The notes beneath the pieces were generated by a model that saw nothing but the letters and a program-made list of their open reading frames with translations, ran no database searches and was not told where the DNA came from. The position numbers and the translations under genes are program-made. Of a stretch of DNA of 64,000 nt, positions 33,799-42,284 are shown piece after piece. Positions within the stretch are counted from its first letter, which is position 1; each line of letters begins with the position of its first letter. Source of the DNA: Clostridium sp. AF27-2AA (GTDB lineage: Bacteria > Bacillota > Clostridia > Lachnospirales > Lachnospiraceae); assembly GCF_003478505.1 (NCBI RefSeq), contig NZ_QUFI01000013.1:35150-99149 (forward strand). The letters are read 5' to 3'.

Positions 33799-34146
33799 TT
33801 ATTTTACTAACTCTTTAACCTTAGCAGCTTTACCTACTCTGTCTCTTAAGTAGTTTAGTTTTGCACGTCTTACTTTACCTCTTCTGACAACCTCAATGTT
33901 GTCTACGAACGGGGAATGAACCGGCCAGGTCTTCTCTACGCCGATGCCGTTGGAGTTCTTACGAACGGTGAAGGTCTCTCTTGCGCCGCCGTTCTGTCTC
34001 TTGATTACGGTACCCTCGAATACCTGGATTCTCTCGCGGTTACCCTCTTTGATCTTGTTGTAGACCTTAACGGTATCGCCTACGGAAAACTCCGGTACGG
34101 AAGCCTTTAACTGTGCTGCTTCAATGTTCTTAATAATTTCGTTCAT
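33799..34146 (-). CDS. rplS: 50S ribosomal protein L19
   Basis: At the 30S-50S interface. The 115 residues match the family: [40 protein letters not shown] and a basic C-terminus ([20 protein letters not shown]). AAGGAGG lies 8 bases before ATG 34146. It has its own promoter (34234-34262), so it can be expressed apart from trmD, and ends in two tandem hairpins. Confidence 0.97.
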   Translation of the reverse strand: MNEIIKNIEAAQLKASVPEFSVGDTVKVYNKIKEGNRERIQVFEGTVIKRQNGGARETFTVRKNSNGIGVEKTWPVHSPFVDNIEVVRRGKVRRAKLNYLRDRVGKAAKVKELVK

Positions 34147-34233
34147 TTGTGTGATCCTCCTTCATATGTTTGATGTTCTTTAATGCTTCTTCCGCAACAG
34201 AGGAACATCTCTTTTTCTAGTCACAACGGTATT

Positions 34234-34262
34234 ATGATATCATAGGGACAAATAAATTGCAA
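34234..34262 (-). promoter_or_regulatory. rplS promoter
   Basis: TTGCAA (34257-34262) and TATCAT (34234-34239), 17 bases apart on the minus strand. The leader is about 80 bases long. Confidence 0.8.
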
Positions 34263-34293
34263 GCACTATTTTGCTGAATTTACTCCCCTAAAT

Positions 34294-35043
34294 TTACTTC
34301 TCCTGTGCCTCTTTCTCTGCCATCAGCTCTGCCAGATACTGGCGCTCTTTCTTCGACAGATTTGCCTCTTCCAGAAGATCCGGCCGTCTCTCCAGGGTCC
34401 GCCTGATAGACTGCTGACGTCTCCAGGTCTCAATGTTTTTGTGGTGTCCAGAAAGAAGCACCTCCGGCACGCGCATACCCTGGTAAACCTCCGGGCGGGT
34501 GTACTGCGGGTACTCAAGGAGATTGTCATGGAAGGACTCGATCTCCGCAGAAACATCGTTATTTAAAACGCCCGGCACCAGGCGGGAAATACAGTCGATC
34601 ATGACCATGGCCGGAAGCTCACCGCCGGTCAGGACATAATCGCCCACGGAAAGATAATCGGTCACGATGAGCTCTAACGCGCGCTCATCAATGCCCTCAT
34701 AATGCCCGCAAAGGAAGACCAGATCTTCTTCCTGCGCCAGCTCCTCGGCAATCTTCTGGTTGAAGGTCTGTCCCTGCGGAGTCATGTAAAGGACGCGGGG
34801 ACGCTTGCCGATACGCTCACAAAGCGCCTCGTAGGCATCACACACCGGAGCCGCCTGCATCACCATGCCTGCTCCGCCGCCATATGGGGTATCATCCACG
34901 TGGCCGTGCTTTTCTTTCGTGTAATCCCGGATATTGACCGCCTCAATGGAAAGCAGGCCTTTTCCGGCTGCCCGCCCGATGATGCTGGTATTCAAGCCGT
35001 CTAACACCATCTCCGGGAACAATGTTAAAATATGATAATTCAT
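34294..35043 (-). CDS. trmD: tRNA (guanine-N1)-methyltransferase
   Basis: Methylates G37 of tRNAs with a trefoil-knot SPOUT fold, essential for frame maintenance. The 249 residues include the start FPEMVLDGLNTSIIGRA, PYGGGAGMVMQAAP, the knot loops FLCGHYEGIDERALE and SVGDYVLTGGELPAMVMIDC. ATG 35043 follows CAGGAG at suitable distance; an upstream in-frame ATG would overlap rimM. Gene order rimM-trmD-rplS is the classical one. Confidence 0.97.
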   Translation of the reverse strand: MNYHILTLFPEMVLDGLNTSIIGRAAGKGLLSIEAVNIRDYTKEKHGHVDDTPYGGGAGMVMQAAPVCDAYEALCERIGKRPRVLYMTPQGQTFNQKIAEELAQEEDLVFLCGHYEGIDERALELIVTDYLSVGDYVLTGGELPAMVMIDCISRLVPGVLNNDVSAEIESFHDNLLEYPQYTRPEVYQGMRVPEVLLSGHHKNIETWRRQQSIRRTLERRPDLLEEANLSKKERQYLAELMAEKEAQEK

Positions 35044-35071
35044 GCTTTTGCTTTCTCCTGATTTCAGCGTA

Positions 35072-35584
35072 TTACAGGTCCAGAAGGCCATCCAGGATAT
35101 GGACGGTCACCATCTGGCTCTCCAGGTTTACATCCAGAATGCACTGCGGGATAGCCGGGAACAGATACTCTTTGCCTTCCAGACTTTCGATAACGTAAAC
35201 ATCATTGGCACCGGTCTGAAGGACATCGGTCAGGGTACCGAACTCTTTTCCCTCATCGGTCACGACTTTTAAACCGATCAGATCGGTGATAAAATTCTCG
35301 TTCGGAGCCAGCTTCACGGCCTGGTCGCGGCGGATCAGCAGATCCTTTCCCTTGTATTTTTCGATTTCGTTGATATTGTTAAACTCCTTGAATTTCAGGA
35401 TGACCATGTTTTTAAAGAACTTGACGCTCTCAATGGACAGGGTCATCTGCTCTCTGCCAGTATCAAGGATGACGGTTTTCAGCTTTTTAAAACGGTTTAC
35501 ATCATCGGTCGTAGGGTATACTTTGACCTCACCGCGTACACCGTGGGTGGATGAGATCACGCCGACTCTTAAGGTATCCTCCAT
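35072..35584 (-). CDS. rimM: 16S rRNA processing protein RimM
   Basis: Assembly factor for the 30S head, binding S19. The 170 residues have the N-terminal RimM start [20 protein letters not shown] and the C-terminal PRC barrel ([20 protein letters not shown], then [10 protein letters not shown]). Standard length, located 28 bases upstream of trmD and 68 bases after khpA. Confidence 0.95.
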   Translation of the reverse strand: MEDTLRVGVISSTHGVRGEVKVYPTTDDVNRFKKLKTVILDTGREQMTLSIESVKFFKNMVILKFKEFNNINEIEKYKGKDLLIRRDQAVKLAPNENFITDLIGLKVVTDEGKEFGTLTDVLQTGANDVYVIESLEGKEYLFPAIPQCILDVNLESQMVTVHILDGLLDL

Positions 35585-35652
35585 CTTCCATTCCTCCAGA
35601 TTTTTATAAAAGAAAAACTGCCGCAGGAAAATCCGACGACAGTTTCTGATGG

Positions 35653-35880
35653 CTACTGTATATCTACAACAACCTTTTTTTCTTCTTTGGAAGCGGCTGC
35701 CTTGACAACGGAGCGGATCGCCTTCGCGATGCGTCCCTGCTTGCCAATCACCTTTCCCATATCAGATGGGGCAACCTTTAGCTCAATAAAGGTGCCGCTT
35801 TCCTTTTCGGTCTCGGTAACAACCACCTCGTCCGGATTGTCAACTAATGCTTTTGCAATAACCTCAACCAGTTCTTTCAT
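35653..35880 (-). CDS. khpA: RNA-binding KH-domain protein KhpA (YlqC)
   Basis: A 75-residue single KH domain protein that partners KhpB in many Firmicutes to bind RNAs and affect cell elongation. The GxxG loop is in [19 protein letters not shown]. It lies between rpsP (17 bases) and rimM. I chose ATG 35880 because AGGTGAT precedes it; a start three codons earlier is less well placed. Confidence 0.93.
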   Translation of the reverse strand: MKELVEVIAKALVDNPDEVVVTETEKESGTFIELKVAPSDMGKVIGKQGRIAKAIRSVVKAAASKEEKKVVVDIQ

Positions 35881-35897
35881 AGCGATCACCTCTCAGA

Positions 35898-36140
35898 TTA
35901 CTGAATGCCAGCGGTCTTCAGAAGCTTTGCTACACGGTCGGTCGGCTGTGCGCCGTTTGCTAACCACTCCTTGGTAGCCTCCTCGTCAAACTTGATAACG
36001 CTCGGCTCCTGGTTCGGATCGTAAGTACCAACCTCAGCGATGAATCTGCCATCTCTCGGGGATCTGGAATCTGCAACAATGACTCTATAGAAAGGTTTTT
36101 TCTTAGCACCCATTCTTCTTAATCTCATCTTTACTGCCAT
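35898..36140 (-). CDS. rpsP: 30S ribosomal protein S16
   Basis: The 80 residues start [20 protein letters not shown] and continue [20 protein letters not shown], with [20 protein letters not shown] at the C-terminus, the expected S16 pattern. AAGGAGG lies upstream of ATG. It follows ffh by 80 bases. Confidence 0.97.
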   Translation of the reverse strand: MAVKMRLRRMGAKKKPFYRVIVADSRSPRDGRFIAEVGTYDPNQEPSVIKFDEEATKEWLANGAQPTDRVAKLLKTAGIQ

Positions 36141-36220
36141 GTCAATTTCACCTCCTTAAAATATACTGATAATGTATCAACAAATACAGAAAGCTCTGTA
36201 CTGTCACCATATAAGCTGCC

Positions 36221-37582
36221 CTAGAAAGGCATTTTCAGCTTTCCGAGCATACCGCCCAGTCCGCCGCGTCCGCGCTTACCGCCCATCATGCCGGGAAGCT
36301 GCTTCATCATTTTCTTCATCTGATCAAACTGCTTGGCAATGCGGTTTACCTCACTGATGTCCACTCCTGCGCCCTTTGCGATGCGCTGTTTGCGGGAAGG
36401 ATTTAAGAGGCCCGGATTGGCGCGCTCTTCTTTTGTCATGGACAGGATGATAGCCTCCACACGGTCCATGGATTTCTCATCCACCTCCGGGATTCCGCCC
36501 TTCATCTGTGACATTCCCGGCATCATGCTCATAATGCTGGTCAGTCCGCCCATTTTTTTGATTTGGCGCATCTGGTCCAGGAAATCGTTGTAGTCAAACT
36601 CTGCCTTGCGCAGCTTCTGACTCATTTCCTTCGCCTTTTCCTCGTCAACCTCCATCTCGGCTTTCTCGATCAGGGTGAGAATGTCTCCCATGCCCAGGAT
36701 TCGGGATGCCATACGGTCCGGGTAAAACTGTTCCAGATCGGAAAGCTTCTCTCCCATACCTATATATAAAATCGGCTTTCCGGTTACGGCCCGGATGGAA
36801 AGGGCTGCACCGCCTCGGGTATCGCCATCCAGTTTGGTAAGGATGACACCGTCGATACCGACTTTATCCTGGAAATTCGATGCTACATTGACTGCGTCCT
36901 GACCGGTCATGGCGTCTACCACCAAAATGGTCTGGTCTACATTTACAGCCTCTTTGATGTTCTCGAGCTCTTCCATCATGCCTTCATCTACATGAAGACG
37001 TCCGGCGGTATCGAGGATCACCACATTGTAGCCATTCTTTGCCGCGTGCTCCATAGCGGCCTTTGCAATGTTGACCGGGCTCTGATTTTCTCCCATGGAG
37101 AAGACCGGAACGCCCTGTTTGTCTCCGTTGATCTGGAGCTGCTGGATTGCTGCCGGACGGTATACGTCACAGGCAACCAGAACCGGCTTGCGGCCCTTTG
37201 CCTTCAGCTTTCCTGCGATCTTCGCTGTCGTTGTCGTCTTACCTGCACCCTGAAGACCTGCCATCATGATGACGGTGATCTCGTTGGTGGGCTTTAATGC
37301 GATTTCCGTAGTATCGGAACCCATCAGGCGGATCAGCTCTTCGTTAACGATCTTGATCACCATCTGGCCCGGCTGCAGGGAACCCAGCACTTCTTCGCCA
37401 ACGGCGCGTTCCTGAACGGAGCTTATGAACTGTTTTACAACCTTGAAGCTTACGTCTGCTTCCAGGAGAGCCATCTTGACTTCCTTGAGCGCAGTCTTGA
37501 CATCCGCTTCGCTTAAACGGCCCTTGCCGCGCAGGTTTTTAAACACGTTCTGCAGTTTATCGGATAAGCTTTCAAACGCCAT
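36221..37582 (-). CDS. ffh: Signal recognition particle protein Ffh
   Basis: GTPase that binds signal sequences and the 4.5S/6S RNA. The 453 residues hold the N domain, G domain (G1 GLQGAGKTTTTAKIAGKLKA, DTAGRLHVDEGM, TKLDGDTRGGAAL) and the M domain with SMMPGMSQM, Met-rich GMMGGKRGRGGLGGMLGKL tail. It lies 42 bases after ylxM, as in Bacillus, and its receptor ftsY is at 41320. Confidence 0.97.
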   Translation of the reverse strand: MAFESLSDKLQNVFKNLRGKGRLSEADVKTALKEVKMALLEADVSFKVVKQFISSVQERAVGEEVLGSLQPGQMVIKIVNEELIRLMGSDTTEIALKPTNEITVIMMAGLQGAGKTTTTAKIAGKLKAKGRKPVLVACDVYRPAAIQQLQINGDKQGVPVFSMGENQSPVNIAKAAMEHAAKNGYNVVILDTAGRLHVDEGMMEELENIKEAVNVDQTILVVDAMTGQDAVNVASNFQDKVGIDGVILTKLDGDTRGGAALSIRAVTGKPILYIGMGEKLSDLEQFYPDRMASRILGMGDILTLIEKAEMEVDEEKAKEMSQKLRKAEFDYNDFLDQMRQIKKMGGLTSIMSMMPGMSQMKGGIPEVDEKSMDRVEAIILSMTKEERANPGLLNPSRKQRIAKGAGVDISEVNRIAKQFDQMKKMMKQLPGMMGGKRGRGGLGGMLGKLKMPF

Positions 37583-37624
37583 AGGTAACCTCCTGTTCAG
37601 AACCGATCACGGCATACGCCGAAA

Positions 37625-37966
37625 TCAAAGTTCCATGATGTCGTTGGAAATCTGCTCAATCTCGTCGATCAGACTTTCATCTTTTGTTTCCTTGAAAACC
37701 CTGGTCTTTTTATGGATCTCCTCCACCATGCGGCGGGTAGTCTGGAACTTGCTGATCAGATGCAGCTTGTCCTCATACGCACTCAGGGTCTTGTCGCAGC
37801 GCTTGATGAGATCGTGAACACCCTGACGGCTGATCCCGTTCTCCTCGGCGATCTCGCTTAAGGACATGTCGTTATATACCACATCCTCGTAGATGCTGCG
37901 CTGATGCTCTGTGAGCAACTCTCCATAAAAATCATAAAGCAAACTCTGTTTTACAATGCTTTCCAT
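37625..37966 (-). CDS. ylxM: YlxM-family DNA-binding protein
   Basis: A 113-residue helix-turn-helix protein of the UPF0122/YlxM family, which stimulates SRP assembly in some Gram-positives. The sigma-70 region-4-like HTH is in YNDMSLSEIAEENGISRQGV. ATG 37966 has AAGGTGAT upstream and a promoter with a leader of only 10 bases; an upstream reading would run through the promoter. It heads the ylxM-ffh-rpsP cluster. Confidence 0.93.
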   Translation of the reverse strand: MESIVKQSLLYDFYGELLTEHQRSIYEDVVYNDMSLSEIAEENGISRQGVHDLIKRCDKTLSAYEDKLHLISKFQTTRRMVEEIHKKTRVFKETKDESLIDEIEQISNDIMEL

Positions 37967-37981
37967 AACATCACCTTGGCT

Positions 37982-38010
37982 ATCATACACGAAAGGCACG
38001 TTGCTGTCAA
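37982..38010 (-). promoter_or_regulatory. Promoter of ylxM-ffh-rpsP
   Basis: TTGACA (38005-38010) and TATGAT (37982-37987), 17 bases apart on the minus strand; the predicted start is about 10 bases before the ATG. Confidence 0.88.
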
Positions 38011-38051
38011 GTATTTTTTCTTGACACTTGTAAAAATTTTTGTTTTTCTTT

Positions 38052-38687
38052 TTATACGCCTGTTTTCGGGCAGATATCAGCCAGACAGCACCGGCCGCAA
38101 TACGGCTTTGTTCGGGCCGTGCAGACCTCTCTTCCATGCCATACCAGCCGGTGACAGAAATCGCTGCCCTCCTCCGGCGGCACCAGCTTCCAGAGTTCCA
38201 TCTCAACCTTTTTCGGTTCCTTAATGCCGTCTACCAGTCCCATGCGGTTTACCAGGCGGATACAGTGGGTGTCTGTAACAATGGCCGGTTTGCCAAACAC
38301 ATCACCCATGATCAGATTGGCGCTTTTTCTTCCCACTCCGGGAAGCTTCAACAGAGCATCAAAATCCTCCGGCACCTTACTGCCGTACTCATCCCGCAGC
38401 ATCTTCATACAGGCGCTGATGTCTCTGGCCTTACTCTTTCCCAGACCGCAGGGCCTGACGATTTCCTCAATTTCTTCCACCGGTGCCTCCGCCAGGGCAT
38501 TCACATCCGGAAACTTTTTATAGAGTGCCGGAACCACCTGATTGACTCGCTCATCGGTGCACTGGGCCGCCAGACGCACGCTCACTAAAAGCTTCCAGGC
38601 CTCCTCGTAATCCAGGGTGCAGTCTGCGTCCGGGTAAGCCTCCTTCAGTCTCCGGATGATTTCCAGAGTCTTTTGTTTTTTTGTCAT
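38052..38687 (-). CDS. nth: Endonuclease III
   Basis: DNA glycosylase/AP lyase for oxidised pyrimidines. The 211 residues carry the helix-hairpin-helix LLKLPGVGRKSANLIMGDV with the catalytic Lys, the Asp in VTDTHCIRLVNRMG and an iron-sulfur motif VCTARTKPYCGRCCLADICP. The first two Cys are separated by seven residues (C-x7-C-x2-C-x5-C) whereas the textbook spacing is six. ATG 38687 follows AGAGGTT. It stands between the ClC gene and ylxM. Confidence 0.94.
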   Translation of the reverse strand: MTKKQKTLEIIRRLKEAYPDADCTLDYEEAWKLLVSVRLAAQCTDERVNQVVPALYKKFPDVNALAEAPVEEIEEIVRPCGLGKSKARDISACMKMLRDEYGSKVPEDFDALLKLPGVGRKSANLIMGDVFGKPAIVTDTHCIRLVNRMGLVDGIKEPKKVEMELWKLVPPEEGSDFCHRLVWHGREVCTARTKPYCGRCCLADICPKTGV

Positions 38688-38755
38688 ATGATGAACCTCT
38701 CTATTGCAGGAACAGGTGCCGGTATCGTTCCGATACATATTGGCACCTGCAATAT

Positions 38756-40021
38756 TTACTCGTTTGATTTTCGGTTAATGAATTCTGTCCGGATCTTGGA
38801 ATAAACGAACTTCTGGCTGTGGTAGAGCCCATAATATCCAGACAGGGTAAAGCACACTGCCACGGCAATGGCATAATATGGCATTGCGGCAAATCCAAAA
38901 AGTTCAAATGCCATGAACATCGTGGACACCGGACAGTTTGTCACGCTTACGAACAGGCATGCCATTCCGACCGATGCGCACAGTCCGACCGGCAGTCCGG
39001 TCACCAGGCTCATCAAGTAGCCAAACGCGGCGCCGACCGTCAGCGTCGGCACGATCTCTCCGCCCTTAAAGCCTGCGCCAAGCGCTACTCCGGTAAACAG
39101 GATCTTCATCAAAAATGCATAAACCGGAATTTTTTCACCTTCAAATACCATTTCGATGATCTGCGCACCGCTTCCGTTGTAAAGCCGCGCCGGAAACAGC
39201 AGGGTCAGGACAATAAAGATCGCGGATCCCGCCAGCACGCGGATATAGGGATTCGGAAAAACCTTTCGGTAAGCATGACCACACTGATGCAGGCTGACAC
39301 AAAGGAAGATTCCGACACAGGCACACAAAATTCCGATGAGCACTGTCAGAAGCGCAGATGAGGCGCCAAACTCCGGCACCAGGCCGATCTCATAATGCTC
39401 CGGGGCCAGACCCAGGAATTTTGCCACTGACACACCGACAAATGCCGAAAAAACGCATGGAACCAGAGCCGCATAGTACATAACGCCAATGCTGATGACC
39501 TCCATGGCAAACACGGCTGCCGCAAGCGGAGTTCCGAAGATAGCGGAGAACCCGGCACTCATGCCGCACATAATGGCAATCTTTCTGTCTTTCTCATCCA
39601 GCCGAAAAGCTTTACCGATCAGGTTTCCCAGGCTTCCGCCAAGCTGCAGTGCTGCTCCCTCCCGGCCGACAGAAGCCGTGGCCAGATGGCTCAGCAGGGT
39701 TGAGATAAAGATCAGCGGAGCAGTTGCCGGTGTAACCTCCTCTGTGGAGGAAATAGAATCCAGGACCATATCCGTACCGCGGTTTTTTTCTTCATGCGCA
39801 AACCGGTACAGCCACACGATCAGGAGTCCGACAAGCGGAAGCAGATACAGCGTCCAGCTATGGCTCTTCCAGAAAGCAGTCGCTTTCTGGATGCCAAGGC
39901 CAAACAGGGTTCCGGCCAGACCGATCGTCACACCGGAAATCGCGGAAATGAAGGTCCATTTCAAAAAATAGCGGATATTCTGACGGAGCGCCTGGATTGT
40001 CTCATTTGTATGTTCTGTCAT
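38756..40021 (-). CDS. ClC-family anion transporter, fluoride (CLC-F)-like
   Basis: A 421-residue membrane protein with ~10 hydrophobic segments. Two features suggest the fluoride/proton antiporter subgroup: SVGREGAALQLGGSLGNLIG replaces the canonical GREGP with GREGA, and ALGAGFKGGEIVPTLTVGAA matches the GxFKGGExxP motif of that subgroup rather than GxFxP. The gating Glu is present. No fluoride riboswitch is visible in the 13 bases before it; it starts after ilvA and is presumably cotranscribed. I chose ATG 40021 since GGTGA lies before it; ATG two codons upstream is also possible. Confidence 0.72.
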   Translation of the reverse strand: MTEHTNETIQALRQNIRYFLKWTFISAISGVTIGLAGTLFGLGIQKATAFWKSHSWTLYLLPLVGLLIVWLYRFAHEEKNRGTDMVLDSISSTEEVTPATAPLIFISTLLSHLATASVGREGAALQLGGSLGNLIGKAFRLDEKDRKIAIMCGMSAGFSAIFGTPLAAAVFAMEVISIGVMYYAALVPCVFSAFVGVSVAKFLGLAPEHYEIGLVPEFGASSALLTVLIGILCACVGIFLCVSLHQCGHAYRKVFPNPYIRVLAGSAIFIVLTLLFPARLYNGSGAQIIEMVFEGEKIPVYAFLMKILFTGVALGAGFKGGEIVPTLTVGAAFGYLMSLVTGLPVGLCASVGMACLFVSVTNCPVSTMFMAFELFGFAAMPYYAIAVAVCFTLSGYYGLYHSQKFVYSKIRTEFINRKSNE

Positions 40022-40034
40022 GATCATTCACCGC

Positions 40035-41297
40035 TCAGTCACTGTAGGTGCCCTTGGACTTCACCAGCTTCGGGCGGTATCCGGCATCGTTTAAGGCCTG
40101 CACAATACGGTTCTTGTGATCCGTTCCCTCAGCCTCCAGGGTGATCCTAAGCTCCACAGCCGCATTGCGGTTGATACTGATGAACTGATTGTGTTCAAGC
40201 TTAATGACATTGCCGCGCTGGTCAGCAAGGAGCGTTGAAACCTTTGCCAGCTCGCCTGGCTTGTCCGGAAGCAGAACGGATACGGTGAAGATACGGTCTC
40301 TCTGGATCAGTCCATGCTGTACCACGGAGGACATGGTAATGACATCCATGTTGCCGCCGCTTAAGATGGAAACAATCTTCTTTTTCTGTACATTTAAGTG
40401 CTTCAATGCCGCTACGGTTAACAGACCGGAGTTCTCCACGATCATCTTGTGATTCTCTACCATATCGAGGAAGGCAACGATCAGTTCGGAATCCTCCACG
40501 GTGATGATATCATCCACATTTTTCTGGATGTACGGGAACAGCTTCTCGCCCGGACGCTTTACCGCGGTACCGTCTGCAATGGTGTTTACGGTCGGAAGCG
40601 TCAGCACGTGGCCTGCCTTTAAGGACTCCTGCATGCAGTTTGCTCCGGCCGGCTCAACGCCGATCACCTTAATCTTCGGATTTAAGAGCTTTGCCAGGGT
40701 GGAAACGCCGGTACAGAGTCCGCCTCCTCCGATCGGGACCAGGATATAATCTACGGTCGGCAGCTCCTTAATGATCTCCATGGCAATGCTTCCCTGACCG
40801 GTTGCCACATCCAGGTCATCGAACGGATGCACAAAGGTGTAGCCGTGCTCCGCAGCCAGCTCGTATGCGCGGTCACAGGCCTCGTCGAATACATCTCCGT
40901 ACAGTACAACCTCCGCTCCATAGCTTCTGGTGCGGTTCACCTTCATGAGCGGAGTCGTGGTCGGCATCACGATGGTAGCTGGAATGCCAGCCAGCTTTGC
41001 CGCGTAGGCTACGCCCTGGGCATGGTTTCCTGCTGACGCAGTGATCAGTCCCCGCTGTTTTTCTTCCTCTGTCAGGGTACTGATCTTATAGTAAGCGCCG
41101 CGTACCTTGTAAGCGCCGGTGTACTGCATGTTCTCCGGCTTAAAGTATACCTTATTTCCGGTTGCAGCAGAAAAATACTCACTGTAAACCAGTTTGGTTT
41201 CCTGGGTGACCTTCTTAACCTCCTCGGAAGCCTCCTCAAATTTTTCGAGGGTTAAGCCCTCTTCCTTTACTTCTTCTACTACCTGCTCTTTTGCCAT
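40035..41297 (-). CDS. ilvA: Threonine ammonia-lyase with C-terminal ACT domain
   Basis: PLP enzyme deaminating threonine to 2-oxobutyrate, entry to isoleucine synthesis. 420 residues: an N-terminal charged helix (1-40), PLP domain with the Schiff-base Lys in YTGAYKVRGAYYKI, SAGNHAQGVAYAAK, and PIGGGGLCTGVSTLAKLL; the C-terminal ACT domain starts around residue 340 (FTVSVLLPDKPGELAKVSTL). The single ACT domain places it in the medium-length type, allosterically regulated by amino acids. ATG 41297 follows AAGGAG. It sits 22 bases after ftsY, an unusual neighbour, and precedes the ClC gene by 13. Confidence 0.93.
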   Translation of the reverse strand: MAKEQVVEEVKEEGLTLEKFEEASEEVKKVTQETKLVYSEYFSAATGNKVYFKPENMQYTGAYKVRGAYYKISTLTEEEKQRGLITASAGNHAQGVAYAAKLAGIPATIVMPTTTPLMKVNRTRSYGAEVVLYGDVFDEACDRAYELAAEHGYTFVHPFDDLDVATGQGSIAMEIIKELPTVDYILVPIGGGGLCTGVSTLAKLLNPKIKVIGVEPAGANCMQESLKAGHVLTLPTVNTIADGTAVKRPGEKLFPYIQKNVDDIITVEDSELIVAFLDMVENHKMIVENSGLLTVAALKHLNVQKKKIVSILSGGNMDVITMSSVVQHGLIQRDRIFTVSVLLPDKPGELAKVSTLLADQRGNVIKLEHNQFISINRNAAVELRITLEAEGTDHKNRIVQALNDAGYRPKLVKSKGTYSD

Positions 41298-41319
41298 CGT
41301 CTGTATCTCCTTATGTTCT

Positions 41320-42264
41320 TTATTCATCTTTCTTTACATCAAACAGAGCCGTCACGAAATCCTCGGAATTGAACTTCTGAAGATCGTCAATCTTCTCGCC
41401 CACGCCCACGTATTTGACCGGGATGCCAAGCTCTGACTGTATAGCCACTGCGATACCGCCCTTTGCAGTACCATCAAGCTTTGTCAGGATGATGCCTGTG
41501 ATGTCAGCAACCTCCATGAACTGCTTTGCCTGTGCCATGGCATTCTGTCCGGTGGTGCCATCCAGTACCACCAGGGTCTCACGGTACGCGTCCGGGTATT
41601 CCTTGTCAATGATGCGGTTGATCTTTCTCAGCTCCTCCATCAGGTTTTTCTTGTTGTGCAGACGGCCTGCGGTATCACAGATCAGCACATCGGCCTGGCG
41701 GGATTTGGCTGCTGCCACCGCGTCATAGATGACGGCTGCCGGGTCGGAGCCCTCCTGCTGCGCAATGATCTCCACCCCGGCGCGGTTTGCCCACTCCGTC
41801 AGCTGCTCAATCGCTGCCGCACGGAAGGTATCAGCCGCTGCCAGAATGACCTTCTTGCCCTCATCCTTTAACTGGCCTGCCAGCTTGCCCACAGAAGTGG
41901 TCTTGCCGACACCGTTAACCCCAATCACCAGCACTACGGATTTGCGGTTCTCAAACTCGTAGGCATTCTCGCCAAGGTCCATCTGTTCCCGGATGGAATC
42001 GATCAGAAGCTGTTTGCATTCAACCGGTTCCTTGATATGCTGTTCTTTGACTTTTTTTCGTAAATCTTCCAGCACGGACATGGTGGTCTGGATGCCCAGA
42101 TCGCCCATGATCAGGGTCTCCTCCAGTTCCTCATAAAAATCCTCGTCAATGGCGGAGAAGCCACTGAAGATGGAATCCATTCCAGAGACAATATTCTCTC
42201 TCGTTTTGTTTAAGCCTTCAACCAGACGGCTGAAAAAGCCTTTCTTCTTTTCTTCCACTCGCAA
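41320..42264 (-). CDS. ftsY: SRP receptor FtsY
   Basis: Membrane-associated GTPase pairing with Ffh. The 314 residues lack the long acidic A domain of E. coli; NG domain motifs are [36 protein letters not shown] and [12 protein letters not shown]. It follows smc by 20 bases, as in Bacillus. Confidence 0.97.
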   Translation of the reverse strand: MRVEEKKKGFFSRLVEGLNKTRENIVSGMDSIFSGFSAIDEDFYEELEETLIMGDLGIQTTMSVLEDLRKKVKEQHIKEPVECKQLLIDSIREQMDLGENAYEFENRKSVVLVIGVNGVGKTTSVGKLAGQLKDEGKKVILAAADTFRAAAIEQLTEWANRAGVEIIAQQEGSDPAAVIYDAVAAAKSRQADVLICDTAGRLHNKKNLMEELRKINRIIDKEYPDAYRETLVVLDGTTGQNAMAQAKQFMEVADITGIILTKLDGTAKGGIAVAIQSELGIPVKYVGVGEKIDDLQKFNSEDFVTALFDVKKDE

Positions 42265-42284
42265 GCCTCCTTATTTGTAAAAAT

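Noticed and set aside
40022..40034. Fluoride riboswitch before the ClC gene
   Set aside because: The gap to ilvA is 13 bases, too small for the aptamer.
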